A stretch of DNA of 54,526 nt, taken from an uncultured Halieaceae bacterium. Its GTDB lineage: Bacteria; Pseudomonadota; Gammaproteobacteria; Pseudomonadales; Halieaceae. The notes beneath the pieces are model-generated. The model saw nothing but the letters and a program-made list of their open reading frames with translations. It was not told the origin of the DNA and made no database searches. Of this stretch, positions 8,917-17,340 are shown in pieces (within the stretch, counting starts at the first letter, position 1; every line of letters starts with the position of its first letter). The stretch lies in the NCBI GenBank assembly GCA_913031575.1, contig CAJWEV010000010.1, positions 1-54,526 on the forward strand, written 5' to 3'. The translations under genes were made by a program, and so were the position numbers.

Positions 8917-9267
8917 ATGAACTTCATGCCAGAGATCATTTTAGAGCCTTATTTCTGGAAGCGTGCTGCTCAAATAGGACCACGGGCAACGGTCCTTCCG
9001 AAAATGATCTCAGATACCCACCATTTAATAGGGCAAACTGTAACCGTCAGAAACTCTCAGATAACGCACACTATCGAGACCAGTGGCATAGATTACATCG
9101 GGTGCCATCCAGCGGCTGCACTGTCACCAATCGAAATTTTGAACTACCTCGAAAAGGCTTCACTCAGCGAGGCGCGAGGAACGCCAAGCGTCAACGCTAA
9201 CGGCGATTACACCCAGCCACACCAATCCAAAAGTCAGTGCGGTAATGAGGTTTGCGGGCTCCTTTAA
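8917..9267 (+). CDS. Small hypothetical protein, doubtful
   Basis: I do not recognise this frame. It could encode 116 residues from ATG 8917, which has GAGG six bases upstream, in a 470-base stretch otherwise without a gene. Up to about 9160 the codons look natural and the peptide is plausible (EIILEPYFWKRAAQIG, SPIEILNYLEKASLSEARG). The last 108 bases run antisense through the 3' end of the permease gene, so the natural stop may have been lost. It could be a young gene, a remnant or chance. No signal peptide, membrane segment or known motif is seen. Confidence 0.3.
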   Translation: MNFMPEIILEPYFWKRAAQIGPRATVLPKMISDTHHLIGQTVTVRNSQITHTIETSGIDYIGCHPAAALSPIEILNYLEKASLSEARGTPSVNANGDYTQPHQSKSQCGNEVCGLL

Positions 9268-10041
9268 AATAAAAATGGCCACTAGCAACTGTAAGGTCGG
9301 ACCAACGTAGGTCAGTAGCCCAATGGTCGAGAGTGATAACGATCTTGCGGCAGCCACGTATGTCAGCAGTGGGATTGCAGTAAATACGCCACTGAATAAC
9401 AGAAAAAGATCAACTCGAACCCCATGAACACCCAAGCCGGCACCATTAGTCAAAGCCAGCCATATAATGGCAAATGGCGCCATACACAGAGATTCAAGAA
9501 ACAGTCCCTGAAGTGAATCAGCCTCGATCTGCTTTCTTACGGCGGCGTAGAGCGCAAAACTCAGCGCCAGTGTTAGCGATACCCAAGGAAGACTCCCGTA
9601 AGACATCAGCTGAACTAGCACGGCAGCAATCGCCAGACAGATCGCAAGCATCTGCACTGGCTTAGGCTTCTCTCCAAACACAAAAACACCCAGCGCGATG
9701 GTGAGCAAAGGCAACATAAAGTAGCCGAGACTTGCCTCAGTCGCTCGTTCGTTAGTCACCGCAAAAACGTAGACACCCCAGTTGATGGTTAGCATGAAGG
9801 CTGCCAGCGCTACCCAAGCAAGAAACCTAACGGTCGACACGAGTGCTAGGGTCTCACGGAGCCTCCGGCAAAATAAAATTATTACCAGTGTAACGGGCAA
9901 AATCCAAAGGCCGCGATGCGCCATCACGTCAGTGGCTGCAACTGGCTTGGTTTGCATCCAGTAAAGCGCGGCCAAACCCCAAATAAAGTTAGCAATGAGT
10001 GCGAGTCCTACACCTCGCAGCGCTCCGGTATTACTGCTCAA
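9160..10041 (-). CDS. rarD: RarD/EamA-family permease
   Basis: Integral inner-membrane transporter of the drug/metabolite superfamily, 293 residues with about ten hydrophobic segments. RarD features are IANFIWGLAALYWMQ at the first helix, MAHRGLWILPVTL, INWGVYVFAVTNERATEASL and the second EamA repeat with YAAVRKQIEADSLQGLFLES. Substrates of RarD proteins are not firmly known (E. coli RarD is annotated chloramphenicol-sensitive). The start is TTG with GGAAG eight bases upstream. It diverges from the secreted protease gene across about 105 bases. Confidence 0.88.
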   Translation of the reverse strand: MSSNTGALRGVGLALIANFIWGLAALYWMQTKPVAATDVMAHRGLWILPVTLVIILFCRRLRETLALVSTVRFLAWVALAAFMLTINWGVYVFAVTNERATEASLGYFMLPLLTIALGVFVFGEKPKPVQMLAICLAIAAVLVQLMSYGSLPWVSLTLALSFALYAAVRKQIEADSLQGLFLESLCMAPFAIIWLALTNGAGLGVHGVRVDLFLLFSGVFTAIPLLTYVAAARSLSLSTIGLLTYVGPTLQLLVAIFILKEPANLITALTFGLVWLGVIAVSVDAWRSSRLAE

Positions 10042-10145
10042 ATGATATACTTCCGTCTGGCTGCCCGACCTTGGGCGCGCTACTTAATCATCCACGCGTC
10101 TGAGGTGCAAGCGATGAGTCAAATCAACGATACAAAGCACTCGGT

Positions 10146-10832
10146 GTGCTAAACAGGACTTCCTTTGCTACACGCTGGGGTTTTGCAGGCACGCTAGCAA
10201 TGTTTGGGACATTGATAGTTCCAACTAATACGAGTGCGCAAAACCCTGAACAATACGCATCAGTCCTACCTTTGGAGGTCAGTCTGCAGCGGATCGAGGG
10301 GCAAGCTCGGCGCCACTTTTCCGAGCGATGCAGTGCGTTTTTCGTAGGCTTCGATGACCGAGAAGCTATCTTACTCTCCGCATGGCACTGCATTGATGGT
10401 CAGCTGTCGCCTTTGCGACAACCCAAAGTGTCGGTGCAGGGCGATCTTGTCGAGGTAAACATCGTTGAAAGCGGAAAAACTATGGATCGGGACTGGCTCG
10501 TCATGAGAGCACCGCGTGCCCCCTTCACCTCGCTAATCCCCTTCAAACTCAGTCGGCGTCCTGTGGCTGAAAATGAATCGCTCATTGCCCTTGGTTGGGG
10601 GCGCGAGAATGTTTGGACTGACAGCGAGGCTATCGCTGTGGAGTGCCCCGTTATCAGCGCAACCTCATCAATTGAGCTGCGCTGCGGACTGACAAAAGGT
10701 GATTCCGGTGGTGTTTTAGCAAGACAGCTTGAAAACGGTAAGCTCGAGGCGGTTGGAATTATCTCGAGCGGAGATTCGCTCTCGCTGAGTTACGCTTTCC
10801 CATCGTGGCGGCTGCCCAATGTCTTTGACTAA
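10146..10832 (+). CDS. Secreted trypsin-like serine protease
   Basis: Chymotrypsin-fold protease of 228 residues, probably exported. The signal peptide has an Arg-containing start, hydrophobic core [16 protein letters not shown] and likely cleavage around TSAQ (residues 29-32). The triad is visible as His81 (LLSAWHCID), Asp116 (DRDWLVMR) and Ser187 (TKGDSGGVL). Cys62-Cys82 and Cys167-Cys180 could form the usual disulfides. The start is GTG. A 12-codon frame with its own GAGG site (ATG at 10114) overlaps this start and could couple translation. The gene converges on trhO with a four-base overlap of stops. The target is unknown. Confidence 0.82.
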   Translation: MLNRTSFATRWGFAGTLAMFGTLIVPTNTSAQNPEQYASVLPLEVSLQRIEGQARRHFSERCSAFFVGFDDREAILLSAWHCIDGQLSPLRQPKVSVQGDLVEVNIVESGKTMDRDWLVMRAPRAPFTSLIPFKLSRRPVAENESLIALGWGRENVWTDSEAIAVECPVISATSSIELRCGLTKGDSGGVLARQLENGKLEAVGIISSGDSLSLSYAFPSWRLPNVFD

Positions 10833-11779
10833 TAGCCTTGCCTAGCGGGCGCGGGTGCACCAATGTGTGATTCGCCCCGGCGCTTTGCCAAACCGATCTG
10901 CTTCTGACGCTCCGCGAATCGGTGTTTCTGCTCCTCGGTGTGCGCGTCATAGCAGCGCGGACAGGACACCCCTATTACGTAATGCGGTGACCGCTTTTGA
11001 GCATCGTCGATGGGAAAGCGGCAGGCAAAACACTGATCGTAACTGCCCTTCTCCAGTTTGTGGTTAACTGCAACGCGGCTATCAAAAACAAAGCACTCGC
11101 CTTCCCAGCGCGAATCATCATCTGGGGTCTGCTCAAGGTAACTTAGGATGCCACCTTTCAGATGCCAAACGTCCTCGAATCCCCTCGAGATCAGCAGTGA
11201 CGTCGATTTCTCACACCGAATACCACCAGTACAAAACATCGCCACTTTTTTATGTTTTCTTGGATCAAGGTTTTGATCTACCCAATCAGGGAACTCTCTG
11301 AAACTCTTGGTATGTGGGTTTAACGCTCCTTTAAAGGTGCCAATTTCAACCTCATACTCATTACGCGTATCGATTACCAAGACTTCTGGATCGTCGATGA
11401 GAGCGTTCCACTCTTGAGGCGACGCATAACACCCAACATATTCGTTGGGATCAATATCCGCCTGCCCCATGGTAACGATTTCGCGCTTTAGCTTGACCTT
11501 CATTCGAAGGAACGGATGTTCCTCGTGATATGAAAATTTGTAGTCTAGGTCTGCCAACCGTTCGTCGGCGGCTAAGTATTCGAGTAGCGCTTCAATGGCG
11601 GCGCTACTGCCTGCCACAGTTCCGTTGATGCCCTCCCGTGCGAGCAGCAACGTTCCCTTGATGCACCTGTCGAGGCAAAAATTGAGAAGCGGCTCACGTA
11701 GCGACTCGAAGTCATCCAGCCGCACAAACCGATAGAGAGCAACCACCTGGGTGGATGCACTCGTCTGGTCCTCACTCAC
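10829..11779 (-). CDS. trhO: tRNA uridine-34 hydroxylase TrhO (YceA, rhodanese fold)
   Basis: Catalyses oxygen-dependent hydroxylation of uridine 34 in some tRNAs, the precursor step to 5-methoxyuridine. It has 316 residues: an N-terminal acylphosphatase-like domain with [14 protein letters not shown], then a rhodanese domain with the active loop CTGGIRCEK (Cys183). A C-terminal cysteine-rich segment ([10 protein letters not shown], then SCPRCYD) may bind zinc. The GTG start overlaps the stop of the upstream BolA-like gene by four bases, so the two are translationally coupled. Confidence 0.92.
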   Translation of the reverse strand: MSEDQTSASTQVVALYRFVRLDDFESLREPLLNFCLDRCIKGTLLLAREGINGTVAGSSAAIEALLEYLAADERLADLDYKFSYHEEHPFLRMKVKLKREIVTMGQADIDPNEYVGCYASPQEWNALIDDPEVLVIDTRNEYEVEIGTFKGALNPHTKSFREFPDWVDQNLDPRKHKKVAMFCTGGIRCEKSTSLLISRGFEDVWHLKGGILSYLEQTPDDDSRWEGECFVFDSRVAVNHKLEKGSYDQCFACRFPIDDAQKRSPHYVIGVSCPRCYDAHTEEQKHRFAERQKQIGLAKRRGESHIGAPAPARQGY

Positions 11780-12090
11780 GCTTGACTACCACCCATACAG
11801 TTAGGTGAATCTGGTGAGCCATTTCGCTCACGCCACTCGCTCTCAGTATAGGTATGGAGGGCCAGTGCGTGAATTGGCGCTCCCATGAGCGGCTGCAGAA
11901 TGCGGTAAACCTCTTGGTGACGTTTCACCAGTCGTAGACCTGAGAATACATCCGAGACAAGCGTCACCTTGAAATGACTTTCTGACCCTGGAGGGACATT
12001 GTGCATGTGACTCTCGTTCACAATTTCTGCAAAAAATGGGGCGAAATGATCGGTAAGGCGCTGCTCAACTTGATTTTGGATGACGGGCAT
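11776..12090 (-). CDS. BolA family protein
   Basis: BolA-fold protein of 104 residues. The segment [20 protein letters not shown] contains the family's V-S..F.G...V.RH pattern, and [13 protein letters not shown] is the typical C-terminal part. BolA proteins pair with monothiol glutaredoxins in Fe-S trafficking or act as transcription factors. The conserved histidine region (VNESHMHN) is present. It is the first gene of a two-gene unit with trhO. Whether it is BolA proper or the IbaG branch is not settled; the longer N-terminus and SHMH motif favour BolA. Confidence 0.9.
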   Translation of the reverse strand: MPVIQNQVEQRLTDHFAPFFAEIVNESHMHNVPPGSESHFKVTLVSDVFSGLRLVKRHQEVYRILQPLMGAPIHALALHTYTESEWRERNGSPDSPNCMGGSQA

Positions 12091-12580
12091 ACGTTGGACT
12101 CATGGTAGTTAGGTATAGGATATCAGATACCTTTTTCAGCTGGGAACTGTCACCTGGTCACTGAGTGATAGAGGCGACACCAAGTTCGATGTGTGGTTTA
12201 ACAATAAAGGGGCGGAGCCAGTCGCCATGCATCAAATCGAAACGAAGCGTCAAGAGCCCTCTAACCTGCTGACCACTCAGATCGCTTTGTTTATCAACGG
12301 CAATTCATAGCATCAAGCACGGTCGCGGTGCTGCTAAGGCGCAGGAATTGGCGGCCCAAATTCCATCTTGGGGTGTAAAAGTTCATCTCGAAGCGATTGA
12401 TCATGCCATCGGACCCAGCACATACGAATAAGTGCCATCACCCAACGCAGCGTTACCGACCAGCTCACTAACCCTCGCGGCAGCCGCTAGACTGCGCCTA
12501 ACCAACCGTTGACATGACCCCACCATTGGTTACGACATATCATTTACACTTGGAGGGTAACTAGCCTCAAGGAACTCATT
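12091..12580. other. 490-base stretch without an intact gene; possible gene remnant
   Basis: No complete gene is visible here. On the plus strand a frame without a start is open from 12119 to a TAG at 12308-12310. A second frame, shifted by one base, is open from 12273 to a TAA at 12429-12431. Both have ordinary codon use; the second ends KVHLEAIDHAIGPSTYE. A single frameshift between 12273 and 12307 would join them into about 100 codons, which suggests a decayed gene. TTGACA at 12509-12514, with a weak TACGAC 16 bases on, could drive the RDD gene. Confidence 0.4.
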
Positions 12581-13117
12581 GTGAGTGATACTGAAGACGG
12601 CACTTCCCTGCCTAAAACGCCTTTTTGGCGTCACCTATTGGCCATGGTGTATGACCTATTTCTTGTCATCCCGCTGCTTATGGTTACAACGGCTATTTTG
12701 GTTGCAATACACGGTCCGACAGACACGGCAGCTGTAAGGACAGTGCCGGCTTGGCAGCAATGGACTCTGGCTTATGTAACCTTGATCGGCTTCTACGGCA
12801 CCTTTTGGCGGCAAAAAGGCCAGACCCTGGGTATGCAGGCGTGGCGAGTCAAGCTGGTGCCCAAGGGGACGTCGAGCAGAGTTACCTGGGGTCAGGCGGC
12901 CGGTCGCATCATTGTGGCGTCTATGCCCTTTATCTTGGGCTTAATGCCCTACCAGATTTTCGATGTAAACGATGCGGATCTTTGGATTTACGTGGCTAGC
13001 GCAGTAATCGTGAGTTGTGGATTTTTATGGAGATTTTTCAATAAGGAGCGGTTGTACCTCCACGATTTAGTGACCGGCACTGAACTTAGGCTGACACCTC
13101 CGAGAAAAAAAAACTAG
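12581..13117 (+). CDS. RDD family inner-membrane protein
   Basis: Integral membrane protein of 178 residues with an RDD domain. The first helix begins with HLLAMVYDLFLVIPLLMV, where the expected R-x-x-D pattern is partly replaced. Further on come GFYGTFWRQKGQTLGMQAW, the highly conserved family stretch after the second helix, and LYLHDLVTGTEL near the end. Three or four membrane segments are likely. Some RDD proteins are Na+/H+ antiporters or stress-response proteins; most are uncharacterised. GTG start with AGGA seven bases upstream. It converges on lptG. Confidence 0.88.
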   Translation: MSDTEDGTSLPKTPFWRHLLAMVYDLFLVIPLLMVTTAILVAIHGPTDTAAVRTVPAWQQWTLAYVTLIGFYGTFWRQKGQTLGMQAWRVKLVPKGTSSRVTWGQAAGRIIVASMPFILGLMPYQIFDVNDADLWIYVASAVIVSCGFLWRFFNKERLYLHDLVTGTELRLTPPRKKN

Positions 13118-13127
13118 GATCCCATTA

Positions 13128-14207
13128 CTATTGCTTTTTGAGGAGCAAGACCAATCCGAAGCTCCAGCAAAGTATCACGGTCATAAGTGAGGCTACGCCA
13201 CCACTCATCCCCATCAGAAGCGTCACTGGGCCGAAAAAATCCTGACTGATTCGGAAAACGACGCCCACTAAAACGCCCACAAAAATACGTGAGCTCATGT
13301 TCGTCTCCCTCAGTGGACCAAAAATGAATGACATAGCGAGAATGACCAGTCCGGCACATGATAAGGGCTGTAGCACCTTATTCCAGAAGGCTAACTCGAT
13401 GTCGTTAGCAAGCAGACCTTGGCTGCGGAGGTAGTCGGAATAACCCCAGAGTTGACTGGCGGGCAAACTCTCTGGCTTTACCGTGTCCAATGTAAGTAGA
13501 TTGGGGGTAATCCCGGACACCCATTCGCGTGTTGTTTGACGCGATACTTGAGTGCCGGAAGCGGTCATCTCTGTCGCCGCGACGCCCTCGAGTAGCCAGC
13601 GATCACCTTGAAACGTTCCACGGTCAGCGGCAACCGAGCGCTCTAGCGCACCAGACTCATCAAACTCAATCAGTGTGACACCAAAAATCAGGCCTCCGCG
13701 TTGCACCGCGTCGACATGAACAAATGTACTGCCATCCCTGTTCCATGTGCCGTATCGGCCCGCCAAATTGGGATCATCACGCTGCGCAAGCGCACGATGA
13801 CTAACCGCAATTTGCTCCGAAACTGGTGCGACATATTCACCAACGCCAAACCCTACGAGGGCGACAATGAGTGCAGGCTTTACGGCCATCCACGCCAGCC
13901 GAGGCATCGCTACGCCCGCACTCCTGATAATCGTGAGCTCGCTACTCGATGCTAACCGCCCAAGCCCTAAGAGTGCGCCAATTAAAGTTGCGTAGGGCAC
14001 GAACTCCTCGACCCGTCGGGGCAGCGTCAGGGCAATATAAATCAAAAGATCTGCGAAACCGTAGGTATCACTCAGGTCACCTAAACCGTCTATTAGATCA
14101 CTGAGACCATCCAAGACTACCAGCACGCCAAGCACACCCACAATTGACCACAGCAACGTCTCTAGCAGATAGCGGTCTAGCTGTTTCACACGCGTCCATT
14201 GAGCCAT
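13128..14207 (-). CDS. lptG: LPS export permease LptG
   Basis: Transmembrane subunit of the LptB2FG ABC transporter that extracts lipopolysaccharide from the inner membrane. It has 359 residues: hydrophobic helices at the N-terminus (ETLLWSIVGVLGVLVVLDGL), a periplasmic beta-jellyroll domain in the middle (about 130-265), and helices 4-6 at the C-terminus. RRVEEFVPYATLIGALLGLG and SSELTIIRSAGVAMPRL, which holds the coupling helix, are diagnostic. It overlaps lptF by 22 bases and is translated after it. The LptB ATPase is elsewhere. Confidence 0.95.
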   Translation of the reverse strand: MAQWTRVKQLDRYLLETLLWSIVGVLGVLVVLDGLSDLIDGLGDLSDTYGFADLLIYIALTLPRRVEEFVPYATLIGALLGLGRLASSSELTIIRSAGVAMPRLAWMAVKPALIVALVGFGVGEYVAPVSEQIAVSHRALAQRDDPNLAGRYGTWNRDGSTFVHVDAVQRGGLIFGVTLIEFDESGALERSVAADRGTFQGDRWLLEGVAATEMTASGTQVSRQTTREWVSGITPNLLTLDTVKPESLPASQLWGYSDYLRSQGLLANDIELAFWNKVLQPLSCAGLVILAMSFIFGPLRETNMSSRIFVGVLVGVVFRISQDFFGPVTLLMGMSGGVASLMTVILCWSFGLVLLLKKQ

Positions 14208-15271
14208 CGTGGCAGCTCTTCTTTAAACAGCAGGTATAGGCCGCTCAGTAAAAACAGCGCATGCACAGCAATGAATATCAGAGCCGAACTCGAATCTTCG
14301 GAGATCGCACGCGCCTGTGACAGGGCAACAAAATAAAGTAGGAATACGACCAATGCAGGACCCAACCGCGCATAACGACCACGACGTGAGTCTGTACGGC
14401 TAAGAGGAATCGCAAACAACGCCGTGATTGGAACGATCATTGGCAGCGACACCCGCCAGCCAAATATTGCTAAATGCTCTGGATTATCGGATGAGAGCAG
14501 CATACCAGTTGGCAGAGTTTCTATACGGGCTTGCGATCGCAATCCTCCTTCCACCTCCGGTATGAGCGAACGATAGCCACTGAATTGTGTCTCGGTCAGC
14601 TCAGCACTGCCGAGCGTCATGTCGTACCGCTTTCCATCAGACAAAGCCAAATATCGCCGGCCCGACGCTTGATCGATCTCGATCGAACCGGCGTCGGCAA
14701 GCGTGGCCGACAGTGACATACCCGATTCGGTGCGCTGACGCTCTGCTACAAAAACAGTGTCCATGCGCCCATCATCATCGATGCGCGCCACGTAAGTAAC
14801 GTAGTCACCACCACGCTGTTTCTTGAAACGACCCTCTGCCAAGACGTGCATGCCTTCAGCCGAGCGTGGCTCCGAAAGCAGTGCATTGGCTTTGAGCGCG
14901 CCATAGGGTCCGGCGAACAGTGCAATAACGGCAACGCCAGTGGTGATTGCCAATATTGCGGGAGCCACGTACTTATACAGCTGCGCCTGACTCGTGCCAC
15001 TTGCCCTCAAAATAACCATCTCGCTATCCGCATACAGGCGGCCAAATGACAATAGCAAGCCAATATAGAACCCGAGCGGGAGAATAAGTTCGAAAAAAGC
15101 TGGCAACTTGTACAGCATCACTGGAAGCAAAACTCCCGCAGACAAATCGCCAATAGCGGCTTCGGCTAGGTATTTTATGAAGCGCCCACTGAACACCACT
15201 AGGAACAATACCAGCGATACCGCTAGCGTGTGGGTTACGACGTCGAGCGTAAGATAACGAAGTGTACGCAT
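14186..15271 (-). CDS. lptF: LPS export permease LptF
   Basis: Partner of LptG in the lipopolysaccharide-extracting ABC transporter; 361 residues with the same layout of helices 1-3, periplasmic jellyroll and helices 4-6. LPAFFELILPLGFYIGLLLS and YADSEMVILRASGTSQ mark the LptF/LptG family. The gene is first in the lptFG pair and diverges from pepA across 108 bases, an arrangement also found in E. coli and Pseudomonas. No clear ribosome binding site precedes the ATG. Confidence 0.95.
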   Translation of the reverse strand: MRTLRYLTLDVVTHTLAVSLVLFLVVFSGRFIKYLAEAAIGDLSAGVLLPVMLYKLPAFFELILPLGFYIGLLLSFGRLYADSEMVILRASGTSQAQLYKYVAPAILAITTGVAVIALFAGPYGALKANALLSEPRSAEGMHVLAEGRFKKQRGGDYVTYVARIDDDGRMDTVFVAERQRTESGMSLSATLADAGSIEIDQASGRRYLALSDGKRYDMTLGSAELTETQFSGYRSLIPEVEGGLRSQARIETLPTGMLLSSDNPEHLAIFGWRVSLPMIVPITALFAIPLSRTDSRRGRYARLGPALVVFLLYFVALSQARAISEDSSSALIFIAVHALFLLSGLYLLFKEELPRWLNGRV

Positions 15272-15379
15272 TTTTTTAGGCGGTTAGTGTGCTTAATTGG
15301 CCATCAAGGTTTTGTTCTGGCTTTCATCATCATACACTACGCCGCAGTTTGACCAGCCCGATTTACGTAAGGAAATACC

Positions 15380-16867
15380 ATGAGTAAACTCACGGTTCAC
15401 GGTGCCAAGGCGGCAAGTGCAGCCACGTCTAAAAGCGATATTGTCGTTGTCCCGTTGTTCACAAACGAGGACCTCAGTGCTTCCGCATCTCAGGTCAACA
15501 CTGCAGCCGGGGATGTCTTGCAGCGAGCAATCTCCATTGGCGATGCAGATGCAAAGCTAGGAAAAATAACCACCATGGTCGGCAGTGGCAATATCGCACG
15601 CGTGATGTCGGTAGGTTGTGGTGATCGCGCGAGCTTCAATCTTGAGGCTCAACTGGTGGTAACGGCTGCAGTGTCGGGGGTCCTCGCCGCATCGAAGGCG
15701 AAAAATGTCATGTTCGTCGGAGATACAATCGCTGACAACAAGGTCGCCCTAGCTCAATTTTTGGAGTTTTTAGGCCGTGATACGGCGATGGCATGCTACC
15801 GCTACACAGCAACTTTGGGTACGCCTAAACCAGGACCTACGCTTACTAAGCTGACCGTCGCGGTCGACAGCATCTCAGCCGCCAAAGTAAAACAAGCGTT
15901 AAGTGTAGGCGCCACTATCGGCAACGGCGCTAACTTGACGCGCGAGCTAGTTAATTTGCCTGGCAACGTGTGTACTCCGTCTTATCTCGCCAAAGAAGGA
16001 CGTGCGCTTGGCCGCAAATATGACAAGCTGTCAGTTTCGGTGCTCGATGAAAAGAAAATGGCCAACATGGGTATGGGTTCGCTGCTATCAGTTGGTAATG
16101 GGAGTGATGAACCATCCAAACTCATCGTAATGAAATACGATGGCGGCCCTGCCAAGCAAGCCCCCTACTGCTTAGTCGGGAAAGGCATTACGTTTGACAC
16201 TGGTGGTATTTCCCTCAAACCCGCCAAAGGTATGGAGTCCATGAAGTTCGATATGGGTGGGGCGGGATCAGTATTTGGTGTGATGCAGACGGTCGCCGAG
16301 TTGGGTCTCAACATCAACGTAATCGGTGTTGTTGCCGCGGCCGAGAACATGCCTAGCGGCTGCGCGACTAAGCCCGGCGATGTCGTTACATCGATGTCCG
16401 GTAAAACGATAGAAATTTTGAATACCGATGCAGAGGGCCGACTTGTCCTTTGCGATGCCCTGACTTACGTCGAGCGGTTCAAACCCGCAGAGGTCGTGGA
16501 CATTGCGACACTTACTGGCGCGATCATCGTGTCATTGGGTCATGAGGCGTCTGGTCTTTTTGCCAATGACGATGGGTTAGCCGAATCACTGACTGCTGCG
16601 GGCCTCGCCTCTGGTGATGAAGCGTGGAGGCTGCCCATAAATAAACGCTACGACCGTCAGTTGAATAGCAAATTCGCCGACATGCAGAACATCGGCACGG
16701 GTACAGCAGGCAGCATCACTGCCGCATGCTTCTTGGCTCGTTTCGCTGAAAAATACAAGTGGGCGCATCTCGATGTCGCTGGGACAGCATTTCAGAATAT
16801 GCAAAAAGGAGCCACTGGCAGGCCTGTACCGTTGCTAGTTGAGTACCTGCGCCAGAGAGCGGGTTGA
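15380..16867 (+). CDS. pepA: Leucyl aminopeptidase (PepA, M17)
   Basis: Cytoplasmic hexameric metallo-aminopeptidase releasing N-terminal residues; in E. coli PepA also binds DNA. The active-site signature NTDAEGRL and metal ligands in GKGITFDTGGISLKP and KFDMGGAGSV are intact. Length of 495 residues is normal. AAGGA precedes the ATG. Divergent from lptF and followed 10 bases later by holC, the conserved gammaproteobacterial pepA-holC-valS order. Confidence 0.96.
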   Translation: MSKLTVHGAKAASAATSKSDIVVVPLFTNEDLSASASQVNTAAGDVLQRAISIGDADAKLGKITTMVGSGNIARVMSVGCGDRASFNLEAQLVVTAAVSGVLAASKAKNVMFVGDTIADNKVALAQFLEFLGRDTAMACYRYTATLGTPKPGPTLTKLTVAVDSISAAKVKQALSVGATIGNGANLTRELVNLPGNVCTPSYLAKEGRALGRKYDKLSVSVLDEKKMANMGMGSLLSVGNGSDEPSKLIVMKYDGGPAKQAPYCLVGKGITFDTGGISLKPAKGMESMKFDMGGAGSVFGVMQTVAELGLNINVIGVVAAAENMPSGCATKPGDVVTSMSGKTIEILNTDAEGRLVLCDALTYVERFKPAEVVDIATLTGAIIVSLGHEASGLFANDDGLAESLTAAGLASGDEAWRLPINKRYDRQLNSKFADMQNIGTGTAGSITAACFLARFAEKYKWAHLDVAGTAFQNMQKGATGRPVPLLVEYLRQRAG

Positions 16868-16877
16868 TAATCCGGTA

Positions 16878-17300
16878 ATGACGCGAGTCGATTTCTATGT
16901 GGTTAAGTCATCCGGAGCCCAAGCACGACTGAGCATCGCTGCACGTTTGACGGAAAAAGCTTTAGGTAGGGGCCATCGCGTCTTCATCAACTGCGATTCA
17001 AAGATACAGCTAGATACGCTGGACGACTATCTCTGGCGATTCAAACCTTCTAGCTTTGTTCCCCATTGCCCCGCTTCAAGCGATGCAGAAGAGCGAGTCG
17101 TGCTCGCTTTTGAGGACGCTCCTGGCTCGCACAATGATTTTTTGATTAATCTCGCGTTAGCACCTCCTAGCTTTTTTGCGCGCTTCGAGCGAGTGGCCGA
17201 GGTGGTAACACAGGATAAGGATTCGCTTCGGGCGCTGCGTGACGCGTGGCGCCATTACAAGGATAGAGGCTATCCGCTGACCAAGCACGATCTTCCCTAG
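16878..17300 (+). CDS. holC: DNA polymerase III chi subunit
   Basis: Chi subunit links the clamp loader to single-stranded-DNA-binding protein. From ATG 16878 it has 140 residues beginning MTRVDFYVVKSSGA. An open extension to 16839 lies inside pepA and is not supported. LDDYLWRFKPSSFVPH and the acidic, proline-rich middle region match HolC. Position between pepA and valS is the usual one and is strong support for the call. Confidence 0.92.
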   Translation: MTRVDFYVVKSSGAQARLSIAARLTEKALGRGHRVFINCDSKIQLDTLDDYLWRFKPSSFVPHCPASSDAEERVVLAFEDAPGSHNDFLINLALAPPSFFARFERVAEVVTQDKDSLRALRDAWRHYKDRGYPLTKHDLP

Positions 17301-17340
17301 GGCATAAAAAAACGGGCAGTGCATGAGGTTTACTTAAGCC

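Noticed and set aside
9474-10152. Several plus-strand frames antisense to the RarD-like gene
   Set aside because: Short, without start signals, and the minus strand encodes a clear ten-helix permease.
12509-12536. TTGACA plus TACGAC as a promoter of the RDD gene
   Set aside because: The -35 is perfect but the -10 is poor, so it is mentioned only inside the spacer entry.
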